From: Streptomyces griseorubiginosus
GTDB taxonomy: Bacteria; Actinomycetota; Actinomycetes; Streptomycetales; Streptomycetaceae
NCBI RefSeq assembly: GCF_017614965.1
Contig: NZ_WVUG01000027.1
Location: 1 to 51,137 of the forward strand
Length of the DNA stretch: 51,137 bases
Reading direction: 5' to 3'
The position numbers and the translations under genes were made by a program. Below the pieces are notes generated by a model. The model did no database searches and was not told the origin of the DNA. It was given only the letters and a program-made list of their open reading frames with translations. Positions 43,789 through 51,137 of the stretch are shown one piece after another. Position 1 is the stretch's first letter; each line of letters begins with the position of its first letter.

Positions 43789-43911
43789 CCCCTTCGCAGA
43801 AGCCGACGGACAGCGGCGCAGAGTTCGTGCAGTGGTGCGCGCACTCGTCGTCGGTCGACCACCTGACGCGCCGTCATATGTGCTGTCCGCCCGGCCATTT
43901 CGATCTCTCTC

Positions 43912-43926
43912 AGGTCCGGGGGACCT
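43912..43926 (+). promoter_or_regulatory. Hairpin holding the ribosome site of the amidase gene
   Basis: AGGTCC (43912-43917) and GGACCT (43921-43926) flank GGG and end 2 nt before ATG 43929. The only G-rich ribosome site is in this 6-bp stem-loop, so it might lower or regulate initiation. Confidence 0.35.
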
Positions 43927-43928
43927 TC

Positions 43929-45848
43929 ATGACCACAAGCAGTACCAGGCGCGGACACGCGTCGAAGCGCCGTCGCGTGAGCCTGTTGGCCGCCCTCGCG
44001 GCGCTCGTCGTCGGGGGCGGAATCGCGGTACCGGTGACGGCACTGGCCACCGGTGATGCCGCGCCCGCGGCGAGCGGTCTGCAGCAGGACTTCAAGGACG
44101 CCGCAGACGCGTATCACGTCCCGCGCCAGGTGCTGCTCGCGGTGGCGTACCAGGAGTCCGCCTGGGAAACCCACCCCGGGCAGCACAGCACGGACGGCGG
44201 CTACGGGCCGATGCACCTGACCGACGTCACCCCCGCCATGATGGCCGGCGGCGACGCGGGCGCGGCGGGCCGCGGCGACCTGACCAAGCTGGCCGCCGAC
44301 CCGGCCCTGCACACCGTGCAGGCCGCCGCGAAGCTGACCGGCGTGCCGGCGCGGAAGCTGCGCACCGACCCGGCCGCCAACATCCGTGGCGGCGCGGCCC
44401 TGCTCGCCTCGTACCAGAAGGCCGCGACCGGCTCCACCTCCGCACAGCCCGGCAACTGGTACGCGGCCGTGGCCCGTTACAGCCAGTCCACCCGGCGCCA
44501 GGGCGCCGAGGCCTTCGCCGACCGCGTCTTCGCCACCATGAAGAAGGGCGCGCACCGCACCACGACCGACGGCACACGCGTCTCCCTGTCGGCCGACACC
44601 GATGTCCGCCCGGCCACCGGCCAGTTGGCGTCGCTGCACCTGAAGGCCGCGGCGGACTCCGCCACCGAGTGCCCCACCACCGTCGCCTGCACCTTCGTCC
44701 CGGCGTCGCCGTCCAACGGCCAGGTCTCCAACCGCCCCGCCAACGGCATCCGGATCGACACCATCGTCATCCACGACACCGAGAGCTCCTACGACGCCGC
44801 CATCACCACCTTCGAGCAGGCGGGCGGCGCCGCGGCGCACTACGTGATGCGCTCCTCCGACGGCGCGGTCACGCAGATGGTCCCGACGAAGGACCTCGCC
44901 TTCCACGCGGGCAACTACTCCACCAACATGCACTCGATCGGCATCGAGCACGAGGGCTACGCCGCCCACGGCGCGACCTGGTACACCGAGGCGCAGTACG
45001 AGGCCACGGCCGACCTGGTGAAGTACCTCGCCGCCCGCTTCGGCATACCGCTGGACCGCGAGCACATCATCGGCCACGACAACGTCGCCGGCCCCAGGTC
45101 CTCCCTCGTCTCCGGCATGCACTGGGACCCGGGCCCGGGCTGGGACTGGAACCACTTCATGGACCTGCTCGGGGTGCACACCGGGCCTCACGGCGTCGGC
45201 CCCGTCGGCTCGGTCGTCACCATCGCCCCGCGCTTCGACGCCAACCTGCAGACCGTCCAGATCTGCCCCTCCGACGACCCGACCGGCGCCACCACCGCCT
45301 GCACCGAGACGCAGCAGAAGGCGAACTTCGTCTACCTGCGCACCGAGCCCAGCGACACCGCCCCGCTCTTTGGCGACCAGGCCATCCACCCCGGCGCGGC
45401 CGGCACCGACCGCATCAACGACTGGGGCAGCACGGCCGTGGCCGGTCAGCAGTTCGTCGTCGCCGACCAGGACGGCGACTGGACCGCCATCTGGTACAGC
45501 GGCGCCAAGGTGTGGTTCCACAACCCGGACGGCTGCAACACCGCGCCGGGCCACGGCGTGAAGGTGATCACGGCGGCCGGCAGCTCCCCGGTGGCGGTGT
45601 ACGGCTCCAGCTACCCCGACGCCTCCGAGTACCCCTCGGGTCTGTCGCCCTCCACGCAGGCCCCGCTGAGCATGTACACCGTCCCCGCCGGCCAGGCCTA
45701 CGTGGCGACCACCGCACCGTCCCTCACGGACGACTTCTTCCCCTCCAGCGGGCGGGTCGTCACCGGCGGCAAGGCGATGTACACCATCCAGTACAACCAC
45801 CGCGTCGTGCTCGTGTACGCGGCGGACGTCACGGCCACGGACGCCTGA
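43929..45848 (+). CDS. Secreted N-acetylmuramoyl-L-alanine amidase with lysozyme-like N-terminal domain
   Basis: 639 residues; ATG 43929. The basic N-terminus and hydrophobic stretch ([20 protein letters not shown]) form a signal peptide. Residues ~50-200 look like a transglycosylase/lysozyme-like fold ([31 protein letters not shown]). An amidase_2/PGRP-like domain spans ~275-415 ([17 protein letters not shown]; zinc His near 282 and 398, [11 protein letters not shown]). Residues ~440-560 hold SH3-like segments ([36 protein letters not shown]). The C-terminal ~80 residues are unassigned. It should cut the glycan-peptide bond in peptidoglycan outside the cell. Single gene with a strong terminator. 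Confidence 0.9.
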   Translation: MTTSSTRRGHASKRRRVSLLAALAALVVGGGIAVPVTALATGDAAPAASGLQQDFKDAADAYHVPRQVLLAVAYQESAWETHPGQHSTDGGYGPMHLTDVTPAMMAGGDAGAAGRGDLTKLAADPALHTVQAAAKLTGVPARKLRTDPAANIRGGAALLASYQKAATGSTSAQPGNWYAAVARYSQSTRRQGAEAFADRVFATMKKGAHRTTTDGTRVSLSADTDVRPATGQLASLHLKAAADSATECPTTVACTFVPASPSNGQVSNRPANGIRIDTIVIHDTESSYDAAITTFEQAGGAAAHYVMRSSDGAVTQMVPTKDLAFHAGNYSTNMHSIGIEHEGYAAHGATWYTEAQYEATADLVKYLAARFGIPLDREHIIGHDNVAGPRSSLVSGMHWDPGPGWDWNHFMDLLGVHTGPHGVGPVGSVVTIAPRFDANLQTVQICPSDDPTGATTACTETQQKANFVYLRTEPSDTAPLFGDQAIHPGAAGTDRINDWGSTAVAGQQFVVADQDGDWTAIWYSGAKVWFHNPDGCNTAPGHGVKVITAAGSSPVAVYGSSYPDASEYPSGLSPSTQAPLSMYTVPAGQAYVATTAPSLTDDFFPSSGRVVTGGKAMYTIQYNHRVVLVYAADVTATDA

Positions 45849-45879
45849 CACCCGGCTGAGAGCACACCGACGGACAACC

Positions 45880-45915
45880 CCGGTGCCCAGGAGGTTCCCG
45901 CCTCCTGGGCACCGG
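45880..45915 (+). terminator. 15-bp hairpin terminator after the amidase
   Basis: CCGGTGCCCAGGAGG (45880-45894) and its exact complement (45901-45915), 6-nt loop. No T run. It also lies just beyond the convergent minus-strand operon end. Confidence 0.85.
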
Positions 45916-45966
45916 CCGTTCCCCGCCCCCGGGAGGACCGTCCCCATGCGACCCAGGAGGCCGCCA

Positions 45967-46980
45967 TCAGCCCGGCAGCGCCACCGGCTGGCCCGTGCGC
46001 AGTGACTCGTACGCCGCCAGTACCACCCGCAGGGACCGCAGGCCCGCCTCCCCGTCCGGGGCCGGGCGTCGGCCGGTGCGGGCGGTGTCGAGGAAGGCGT
46101 CCAGCATCGCCGTGTCCAGGTCGTCGCCGCCCGGCTCCCAGCGGGCGCGGGCGGTGGTGGTGTCGAAGCCGTCCAACAGCCGCGGGAAGGCGTCGAGTTC
46201 GACGATCGCCCGCTCGCCCACGCAGGTCAGCGTCAGACCGCCCCAGGTCGGATGGTCCCGCGGGTGGCTCCAGCTGCAGTCCACGGCGGCCACCGTGCCG
46301 CCGGGGTAGCAGATGGTGACCAGCCCCGCGGTCTCCACGTCCAGGCCGAGGTCGGCGTCCAGGACGGCGTTGGCCTGGGCGTACACCTCCGCGGCCTGTT
46401 CGCCGTCCAGGAGCACGTCCAGCAGGTCGGCGATGTGCACGGTGTGATCCATCAGCGCGCCGCCGCCCGCGAGTTCGCGGCTGCCGAACCACGGGCTCGA
46501 ACGGGCCGGATTGCGGCCGTTGTTGGTGCCGTGAACGCTGATCAGCCGGCCCAGCGAGCCGTCTGCCACGGCCCGCCGCAGCGCGGCGAAGGCGGAGCCG
46601 AAACGGACCGGGTAGGCGGTCATCAGGCCGACCCCCGCGCGGGCGCAGGCGTCGATGACGGCGCGGGCGTCGGCCTCGGTGGTGGCCAGCGGCTTCTCGC
46701 ACAGCACATGGGCACCGGCCGCCGCGGCGCGTTCCACGAGGGGGCGGTGGCGGGCGTTCTCGCTGGTGACGACGACCGCGTCGAGCGGCTGGGCGAACAC
46801 CTCGTCCCAGGTGGCGGCGTACGGCACGCCGAGCCGCTCGGCGAGGGCCGGGCCGCGGTCCGGGTCGCCGGGCGGGGCGTCGGGGTCGGCGGCGAGGAGA
46901 TCGACGTCCTCGCGGTCGCGCAGCAGGGTGAGGTACGTGGCGGCGTGGACGTGGGCGAAGGACAGAACGGCGACTTTCAC
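45967..46980 (-). CDS. Gfo/Idh/MocA family oxidoreductase (last gene of sugar operon)
   Basis: 337-residue NAD(P)-dependent dehydrogenase; GTG start overlapping the upstream stop as GTGA. The Rossmann N-terminus (VKVAVLSFAHVHAATYLTLL) is slightly unusual: the common GxGxxG is replaced by SFAHVH, a pattern seen in some family members. The hallmark EKP is present in HVLCEKPLATTEADA, and GGGALMDHTVHIADLLDVLL is the substrate-domain His motif. Members oxidise or epimerise sugars and inositols. Co-operonic with a sugar ABC importer and a second family member. Confidence 0.88.
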   Translation of the reverse strand: MKVAVLSFAHVHAATYLTLLRDREDVDLLAADPDAPPGDPDRGPALAERLGVPYAATWDEVFAQPLDAVVVTSENARHRPLVERAAAAGAHVLCEKPLATTEADARAVIDACARAGVGLMTAYPVRFGSAFAALRRAVADGSLGRLISVHGTNNGRNPARSSPWFGSRELAGGGALMDHTVHIADLLDVLLDGEQAAEVYAQANAVLDADLGLDVETAGLVTICYPGGTVAAVDCSWSHPRDHPTWGGLTLTCVGERAIVELDAFPRLLDGFDTTTARARWEPGGDDLDTAMLDAFLDTARTGRRPAPDGEAGLRSLRVVLAAYESLRTGQPVALPG

Positions 46981-47981
46981 GCGGGGCTCCCCTCGAGACG
47001 CACGGCCCGCCCGGTGCGCGCGGACACGGCGGCGGCTTCGGCGATGCGGACCGCCGCCACACCGTCCCCCGCGGTCACCCGCGGCTCGGGCCCGCGCCCG
47101 GTGAAGGCGGCGGCGAACTCGGCTATCTGAAGGGCGTACGGGGACTGGCCGAAGTCGCCCGACGGGATGCCGTCGGCCCCGGCGGCGTCCCGGTCGCTGC
47201 CGGTGACCCGCAGACCGGGGGAGGCCAGCGAGTCGTGGCTGAGGGTGCCACCGGTACCGGCGACGTGGAACGTGGTGCGGAACGGAGTGGCGGGCGGCGC
47301 CCACACACCCACCACCTGGGTGATCACCCCGCTCTCGTGGGTGAGGACGGCGGTACCGGAGGCCACGGCCCCCTCGGGGGCGGGGGAGGTGAGATGGCCG
47401 CGCTGGTCGGCGTGGACCCGGACCACCTCGCCGAACAGCCAGCGCGCGATGTCGAAGTCATGGATCATCTGGTCGACGAGGATCCCCCCGGAGCGCTCCG
47501 GGTCGGCGAACCAGGGGCTCCAGGTGGGATAACGGCCGGTGCGGGTGAACCGGGCCACCGCGACGCGGCCCGGCGCACCGCCCGCGACCAGCTCGTGCAG
47601 CCGGGCGTAGGCGGGGAAGAACCGCACCACGTGGCCGGGGTAGAGGCGCAGTCGGGCGGACCGGGCGGTGTCGGCGATCAGTTCGGCGTCGGCGGTGGTG
47701 AGGGCCAGCGGCTTCTCGCACAGCACGTGCGCGCCGGCGGCCAGCGCGGCGAGCGCGATCTCGCGGTGCGTGTCGGTCGGGCTGCACACGTCCACCACGT
47801 TCGCCCCGGCGATCGCCTCCTCACGCGTGCCGACGGCGGTGGCGCCGAAGTCGCGGGCCAGGCCGGGGGCGTGGCCGTCGGGGGCGTAGATGCGGACCCG
47901 GGCGCCGAGCGCGGTCCAGGCGGGCAGATGGGTACGGGCGATGCCGCCCGCGCCGATCAGCGCCACGTCGAGTTCTGCCAT
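46977..47981 (-). CDS. Gfo/Idh/MocA family oxidoreductase
   Basis: 334 residues; ATG 47981 with GGAGG upstream. The classic nucleotide fold LDVALIGAGGIARTHLPAW and the EKP motif in HVLCEKPLALTTADA are clear, and GGILVDQMIHDFDIARWLFG supplies the catalytic-domain Asp/His. It is more canonical than its downstream partner. It begins 14 bp after the permease stop. The pair suggests two successive oxidation/reduction steps on the imported sugar or inositol. Confidence 0.9.
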   Translation of the reverse strand: MAELDVALIGAGGIARTHLPAWTALGARVRIYAPDGHAPGLARDFGATAVGTREEAIAGANVVDVCSPTDTHREIALAALAAGAHVLCEKPLALTTADAELIADTARSARLRLYPGHVVRFFPAYARLHELVAGGAPGRVAVARFTRTGRYPTWSPWFADPERSGGILVDQMIHDFDIARWLFGEVVRVHADQRGHLTSPAPEGAVASGTAVLTHESGVITQVVGVWAPPATPFRTTFHVAGTGGTLSHDSLASPGLRVTGSDRDAAGADGIPSGDFGQSPYALQIAEFAAAFTGRGPEPRVTAGDGVAAVRIAEAAAVSARTGRAVRLEGSPA

Positions 47982-47995
47982 CTGCTGCGAGCCTC

Positions 47996-48823
47996 CTAGC
48001 CCTTGAGGGCGCCGCTGAGCACGCCGTTGATGAAGTGCCGCTGGAAGAAGAGGTAGACCAGGACGACAGGCGTGATGACGATGAGCGTCGCCGCGGCCAG
48101 CAGAGGCACGTCGACGTCGAACTGCCCGGTGAAGAAACCGAGTCCGGCGGGGGCCGTCCGTCTGCTCGGGTCCTGGATCAGGATCAGCGGCAGCAGGAAC
48201 TGGTTCCAGCTCCACACGAAGTACAGCACGCCGAGCGTGGTGACGGCAGGACGGGAACTGGGCATGAGCACCCGCCACAACGTCGTCCAGGACGAGGCCC
48301 CGTCCAGCCGGGCGGCCTCGATGAGGCTGCGCGGCATGGTCGCGAAGTGCGCCCGCATCCAGAACACGCCGAAGGGCATGAAGGCGGCGATCTCCGCCAG
48401 CGCCAGCCCCGGCACGGTGTTGGTCAGTCCGAGTGCCCGCAGGTCGTAGTAGAGCGGGATGACGGTGACCTCGGTCGGGATGGACAGGCCGAGCAGCAGG
48501 TAGGCGTAGAGCTTTCCGCCGCCGGGGACGTCCATGGTGGCCAGCGCGTAACCGGCGAGCGTGGCGCACAGCACGGCCGCCGGGACGACCGCGAGCGCGA
48601 TCACCGTGCTGGAACGCAGCAGCGGCCCGAACCCGGCACGGGACCAGGCGTGGACGAAGTTCTCCAGATGGATGCCGTGGGTCGGCAGCGCCAGCCCGGT
48701 CAGCGGTGTCCCGGCGGGCTGCACCGAGGCCAGCAGGAGTGACAGGAACGGTACGAGGACGGCGGCGCAGAAGAGTGCCAGTACGGCCGGTGCGGCGAGC
48801 CCTCTCGGCCTGTGGGTCCTCAC
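47996..48823 (-). CDS. Carbohydrate ABC transporter permease (MalG type)
   Basis: 275-residue inner-membrane protein; GTG 48823 behind GGGAGG, overlapping the upstream stop (GTGA). About six transmembrane helices. The EAA loop contacting the ATPase is MPRSLIEAARLDGASSWTTL, and the C-terminal FFQRHFINGVLSGALKG is typical of MalG-type permeases. It pairs with the MalF-type permease upstream. No ATPase gene is in the operon; Streptomyces often shares a general MsiK ATPase. Confidence 0.92.
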   Translation of the reverse strand: MRTHRPRGLAAPAVLALFCAAVLVPFLSLLLASVQPAGTPLTGLALPTHGIHLENFVHAWSRAGFGPLLRSSTVIALAVVPAAVLCATLAGYALATMDVPGGGKLYAYLLLGLSIPTEVTVIPLYYDLRALGLTNTVPGLALAEIAAFMPFGVFWMRAHFATMPRSLIEAARLDGASSWTTLWRVLMPSSRPAVTTLGVLYFVWSWNQFLLPLILIQDPSRRTAPAGLGFFTGQFDVDVPLLAAATLIVITPVVLVYLFFQRHFINGVLSGALKG

Positions 48824-49764
48824 GGGGCCTCCCGGGCAAGGCGGTTGATGACGAGGACGGCGACGGAGATGACCGCCGTCAGGACGACCGCGAGCGCGCT
48901 GGCCAGGCCCACCTGCCCGCCGCCGAAGGCGAGCCGGTAGATGAGGATGCCGGGCACGACGGTGCTGTTGCCGGGGCCGCCGCCGGTGGTGATGTAGATG
49001 AGGTCGAAGCTGGACAGCGCCGCGATCACGGTGATGGACAGGGCGACGGCGATCTCCGGTCGCAGCAGCGGCACCGTGATGGACCAGAACTCCCGCACCG
49101 GGCCCGCGCCGTCGACCCGGGCGGCCTCGTGGATCTCCTGGTCGATGCGCTGCGTGCCGGAGAGGAACAGCACCATGCACAGTCCGGCCACCACCCAGGT
49201 GCCGATCAGCCCCACGGCCGGAAGCGACCAGCTGAAGCTGCCCAGCCACGAGTCGGCGTACCGGCCCAGGCCCACTGCGCGCAGCACCTGGTTGACGGTG
49301 CCGTCCTCGGCGTACACCCATCGCCAGATGATGGCGACCGCGACCAGCGGCACGACCTGCGGCAGGAACAGCAGCGTGCGGACGGCCACCGTGCCGCGGC
49401 GGCCGGAGCGGCGGGCGACGATGGCCGCCGAGACCAGGCCGACGCAGATGGGCAGGACGGAGAAGAACAGGATGAGCGCGCCGGCGTGCCAGGCCGCCGC
49501 GCGCAGCTGTGGATCGCTGACGACCTTGCGGTAGTTGGCGATCCCGGTGAAGGACGGCAGGGTCACTCCGTCCCAGTCGAACAGGGACAGGTAGGCGGTG
49601 TGCAGGGCGGGCAGGACGGCGAACAGCGTGTACGGCAGCAGGGCGGGCAGCACGTACAGCAGGGCCGCGGCACGGCGCCGTCGCCGGGCGCCGGTCCGCC
49701 GGCCGGCCCGGGTGCGGGCGTGGCCGGTGGGCGCGGGCCGGGGACGGTGGGTGGTGACGGCCAT
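48820..49764 (-). CDS. Sugar ABC transporter permease (MalF type)
   Basis: 314 residues; ATG overlaps the lipoprotein stop by one base (TGATG). An Arg-rich cytoplasmic N-terminus precedes LLYVLPALLPYTLFAVLPAL and about five further helices. The EAA loop is RIDQEIHEAARVDGAGPVRE, and IYITTGGGPGNSTVVPGILI matches the family. It forms the membrane channel with the MalG-type partner. Confidence 0.92.
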   Translation of the reverse strand: MAVTTHRPRPAPTGHARTRAGRRTGARRRRRAAALLYVLPALLPYTLFAVLPALHTAYLSLFDWDGVTLPSFTGIANYRKVVSDPQLRAAAWHAGALILFFSVLPICVGLVSAAIVARRSGRRGTVAVRTLLFLPQVVPLVAVAIIWRWVYAEDGTVNQVLRAVGLGRYADSWLGSFSWSLPAVGLIGTWVVAGLCMVLFLSGTQRIDQEIHEAARVDGAGPVREFWSITVPLLRPEIAVALSITVIAALSSFDLIYITTGGGPGNSTVVPGILIYRLAFGGGQVGLASALAVVLTAVISVAVLVINRLAREAP

Positions 49765-51110
49765 CAGCTGTGGTACTGGTCGAAGTCGGACTGGAGGTTG
49801 GCCAGGAACTTCTCCACGCTCACCTTGCCGCCGGCCAGCAGCTGCAGCTGTGTGGTGAGGGTGTCGGGCATGGTCGGGCTGGAGGCGTTCTGGACGAACG
49901 GTTCCAGGCCGGAGTCCTTCGCGATGCCCTGCCAGCTGGTGGCGACGTCGCCGAGCAGTCCGCTCTGCTGCGGCATGGAGGAGGCGTCGGGTGCCATGAA
50001 GCCTGACTTGGCGATGATGGGCGCGGCTTCGGTGCTGGCGCAGAAGTTGAGGAAGGCGGTGGCCGCGGCGGCGTGTTTGGTGTTGCTGGAGACGCAGTAG
50101 TAGACGCCTGCGCCGGTGGTGTGCAGGGTGCCGCCCTTGTCGGCGGGTGGCGCGTTGAACATGCCCGCGTCGTCGCCGAGGCCCTTGGCGACGGCGGCCG
50201 CGGCCCAGTTGCCGCTGATGCGGAAGACGCCGGTGCCCTTGGCGAAGGCCGCGGTGGCGTCGTTGTCGCTGACGCCGTTGACCTTCGGTGTCACATAGCC
50301 CTTGTCCACCCAGCGTTTGAGGGTCGTGGCCGCGGCGACGGCCTCCGCTCCGGTGATCTTGGCTCCCTGGTGGCCGTAGGCCCAGGCCTGGCGGTCGGCC
50401 GGCTTCATGTAGACGGAGAGGAGCACGTTGAAGGGATGGTTGAGGCCGCCGTCGAGGTTGCCGGCGACGAGCGCGGTCTCCCCGGCCGCCTCGGCCTTGG
50501 CGAACATCGCCTCCAGGTCGGCGATCGAGGCCGCCGGTAGGGTGATGCCGAGCTTCTCGGCCTTGGCCTTGTTGTAGTAGACGCCCTCGAAGGACAGCCC
50601 ACCGGACACGCCGTACAGGGCGCCGGTTCCGGTGGTCCGGCCGTCGGCGGTGAACGTGATCTGGTCGAGGCCGGGGAACTTGCCGGGCCAGCCGTACGCC
50701 TTGCTGTAGGCGCCGACGTCGAGCAGGAGCCGTCCCTTGACCAGGTTGTTCATGCCGGAGACGAACTGGGCGATGTCGGGGGCGCTGTCCGCGGACATCG
50801 TGGTGTTGATGCTCTTGAGGTAGTCGTCCCAGCCCGTGTACTGGCGCTTGAAGGTGATGTTGGGGTACTTGGCGTGGAAGGCCGCCATCAGTCCGGGCGT
50901 CATGGTGGTGTCGTCCGCGTCGGCGATGACCAGGGTGATCTTCTCGGTCGGGACGGCGGTGGCGGCGGGTCCGGACGCGCTGCTGCTCGCGGACGACTTG
51001 GCCCCGGGGGTGAGGGAACTGCCGCAGGCGGCGAGCAGGGTGGTCCCGGCGGCGGCGAGGAAGACGCGTCTGGGCAGATGGGTCGGGGGATGCGGGCGGC
51101 TGTGGCTCAT
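49764..51110 (-). CDS. Extracellular sugar-binding lipoprotein of ABC importer
   Basis: 448 residues; ATG 51110 behind AGGAGA. The signal peptide has twin arginines and a lipobox (PRRVFLAAAGTTLLAACGSS, lipid-bearing Cys of LLAAC), so Tat or Sec export followed by lipidation is expected. A Ser/Ala-rich linker leads into a family-1 solute-binding fold (ITLVIADADDTTMTPGLMAA, GVSGGLSFEGVYYNKAKAEK, GTGVFRISGNWAAAAVAKGL). It captures a sugar or oligosaccharide outside the membrane. First visible gene of the five-gene operon; its promoter lies largely beyond the right edge, and no regulator is visible in the window. Confidence 0.92.
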   Translation of the reverse strand: MSHSRPHPPTHLPRRVFLAAAGTTLLAACGSSLTPGAKSSASSSASGPAATAVPTEKITLVIADADDTTMTPGLMAAFHAKYPNITFKRQYTGWDDYLKSINTTMSADSAPDIAQFVSGMNNLVKGRLLLDVGAYSKAYGWPGKFPGLDQITFTADGRTTGTGALYGVSGGLSFEGVYYNKAKAEKLGITLPAASIADLEAMFAKAEAAGETALVAGNLDGGLNHPFNVLLSVYMKPADRQAWAYGHQGAKITGAEAVAAATTLKRWVDKGYVTPKVNGVSDNDATAAFAKGTGVFRISGNWAAAAVAKGLGDDAGMFNAPPADKGGTLHTTGAGVYYCVSSNTKHAAAATAFLNFCASTEAAPIIAKSGFMAPDASSMPQQSGLLGDVATSWQGIAKDSGLEPFVQNASSPTMPDTLTTQLQLLAGGKVSVEKFLANLQSDFDQYHS

Positions 51111-51137
51111 GGCGGTGTCTCCTGGAAAGGCGGAGAG

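Noticed and set aside
1..51137. tRNA, rRNA, CRISPR, insertion sequence or prophage genes
   Set aside because: No cloverleaf with a T-loop motif, no short regular repeat-spacer array, and no transposase or phage structural motif was seen by eye.

Overview
The window looks like chromosome from a Streptomyces or close relative. It is strongly GC-rich with G/C-biased third codon positions, uses many GTG starts behind GGAGG-type ribosome sites, has long hairpin terminators often without T runs, and carries typical streptomycete families (SigB-type sigma factor, SpoIIE-type PP2C phosphatase, poly-HAMP hybrid kinase, streptogrisin protease, small hydrophobic stress proteins). I saw no rRNA, tRNA, CRISPR array, insertion sequence or prophage.

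Layout. 1-5 kb: end of an upstream gene, a PucR-like regulator, a class III aminotransferase with an AsnC/Lrp regulator, a small helical protein behind a SigB-type promoter, and an alpha/beta hydrolase. 5-9 kb: DoxX protein, a hypothetical protein, a block of about 108-bp tandem repeats, an MFS exporter and a hemerythrin-like protein. 9-14.5 kb: M20 peptidase, M23 endopeptidase, a zinc-ribbon/peptidoglycan-binding membrane protein, an MpaB-type (DUF2236) oxygenase, a small membrane protein and Dps. 14.6-22.7 kb: a signalling block with an ANTAR-GAF-PAS-PP2C phosphatase, a 1423-residue poly-HAMP hybrid histidine kinase and a divergent SigB/SigF-family sigma factor, with a candidate autoregulatory promoter and an inverted repeat in the divergent gap. 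22.8-24.7 kb: a decayed SRPBCC gene ending in a long perfect inverted repeat, then a secreted chitin-binding streptogrisin-type protease.

24.7-28.5 kb (minus strand): the most interesting part. Five tightly packed genes encode a 61-residue peptide with leader/core-like character, an unrecognised helical protein, two paralogous unrecognised proteins sharing a THxVFHLTDWG motif, and a beta-lactamase-fold serine hydrolase. The last four overlap by exactly 4 bp at each junction. I propose this as a candidate undescribed peptide-modification (RiPP-like) or peptide-signalling system; no known RiPP enzyme family is present.

28.6-37 kb: secreted hydrolase, stress-type short-chain dehydrogenase, stand-alone ANTAR protein, AraC regulator, an operon of PRC-barrel, small membrane and BrkB proteins, MsrA, epoxide hydrolase and a SCO6745-like protein. 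37-45.9 kb: a Tat-exported GH95-like glycosidase behind a 20-bp perfect palindrome, small proteins, two exporters, an isochorismatase-type hydrolase and a secreted multidomain amidase. 46-51.1 kb: a sugar ABC importer operon (lipoprotein, two permeases) translationally coupled to two Gfo/Idh/MocA dehydrogenases.

Much of the window fits a general stress and cell-envelope role: Dps, hemerythrin, MsrA, PRC/BrkB, a YghA-like dehydrogenase and a SigB-type sigma with matching promoters. Function calls come from recognised motifs read by eye; no database search was run.
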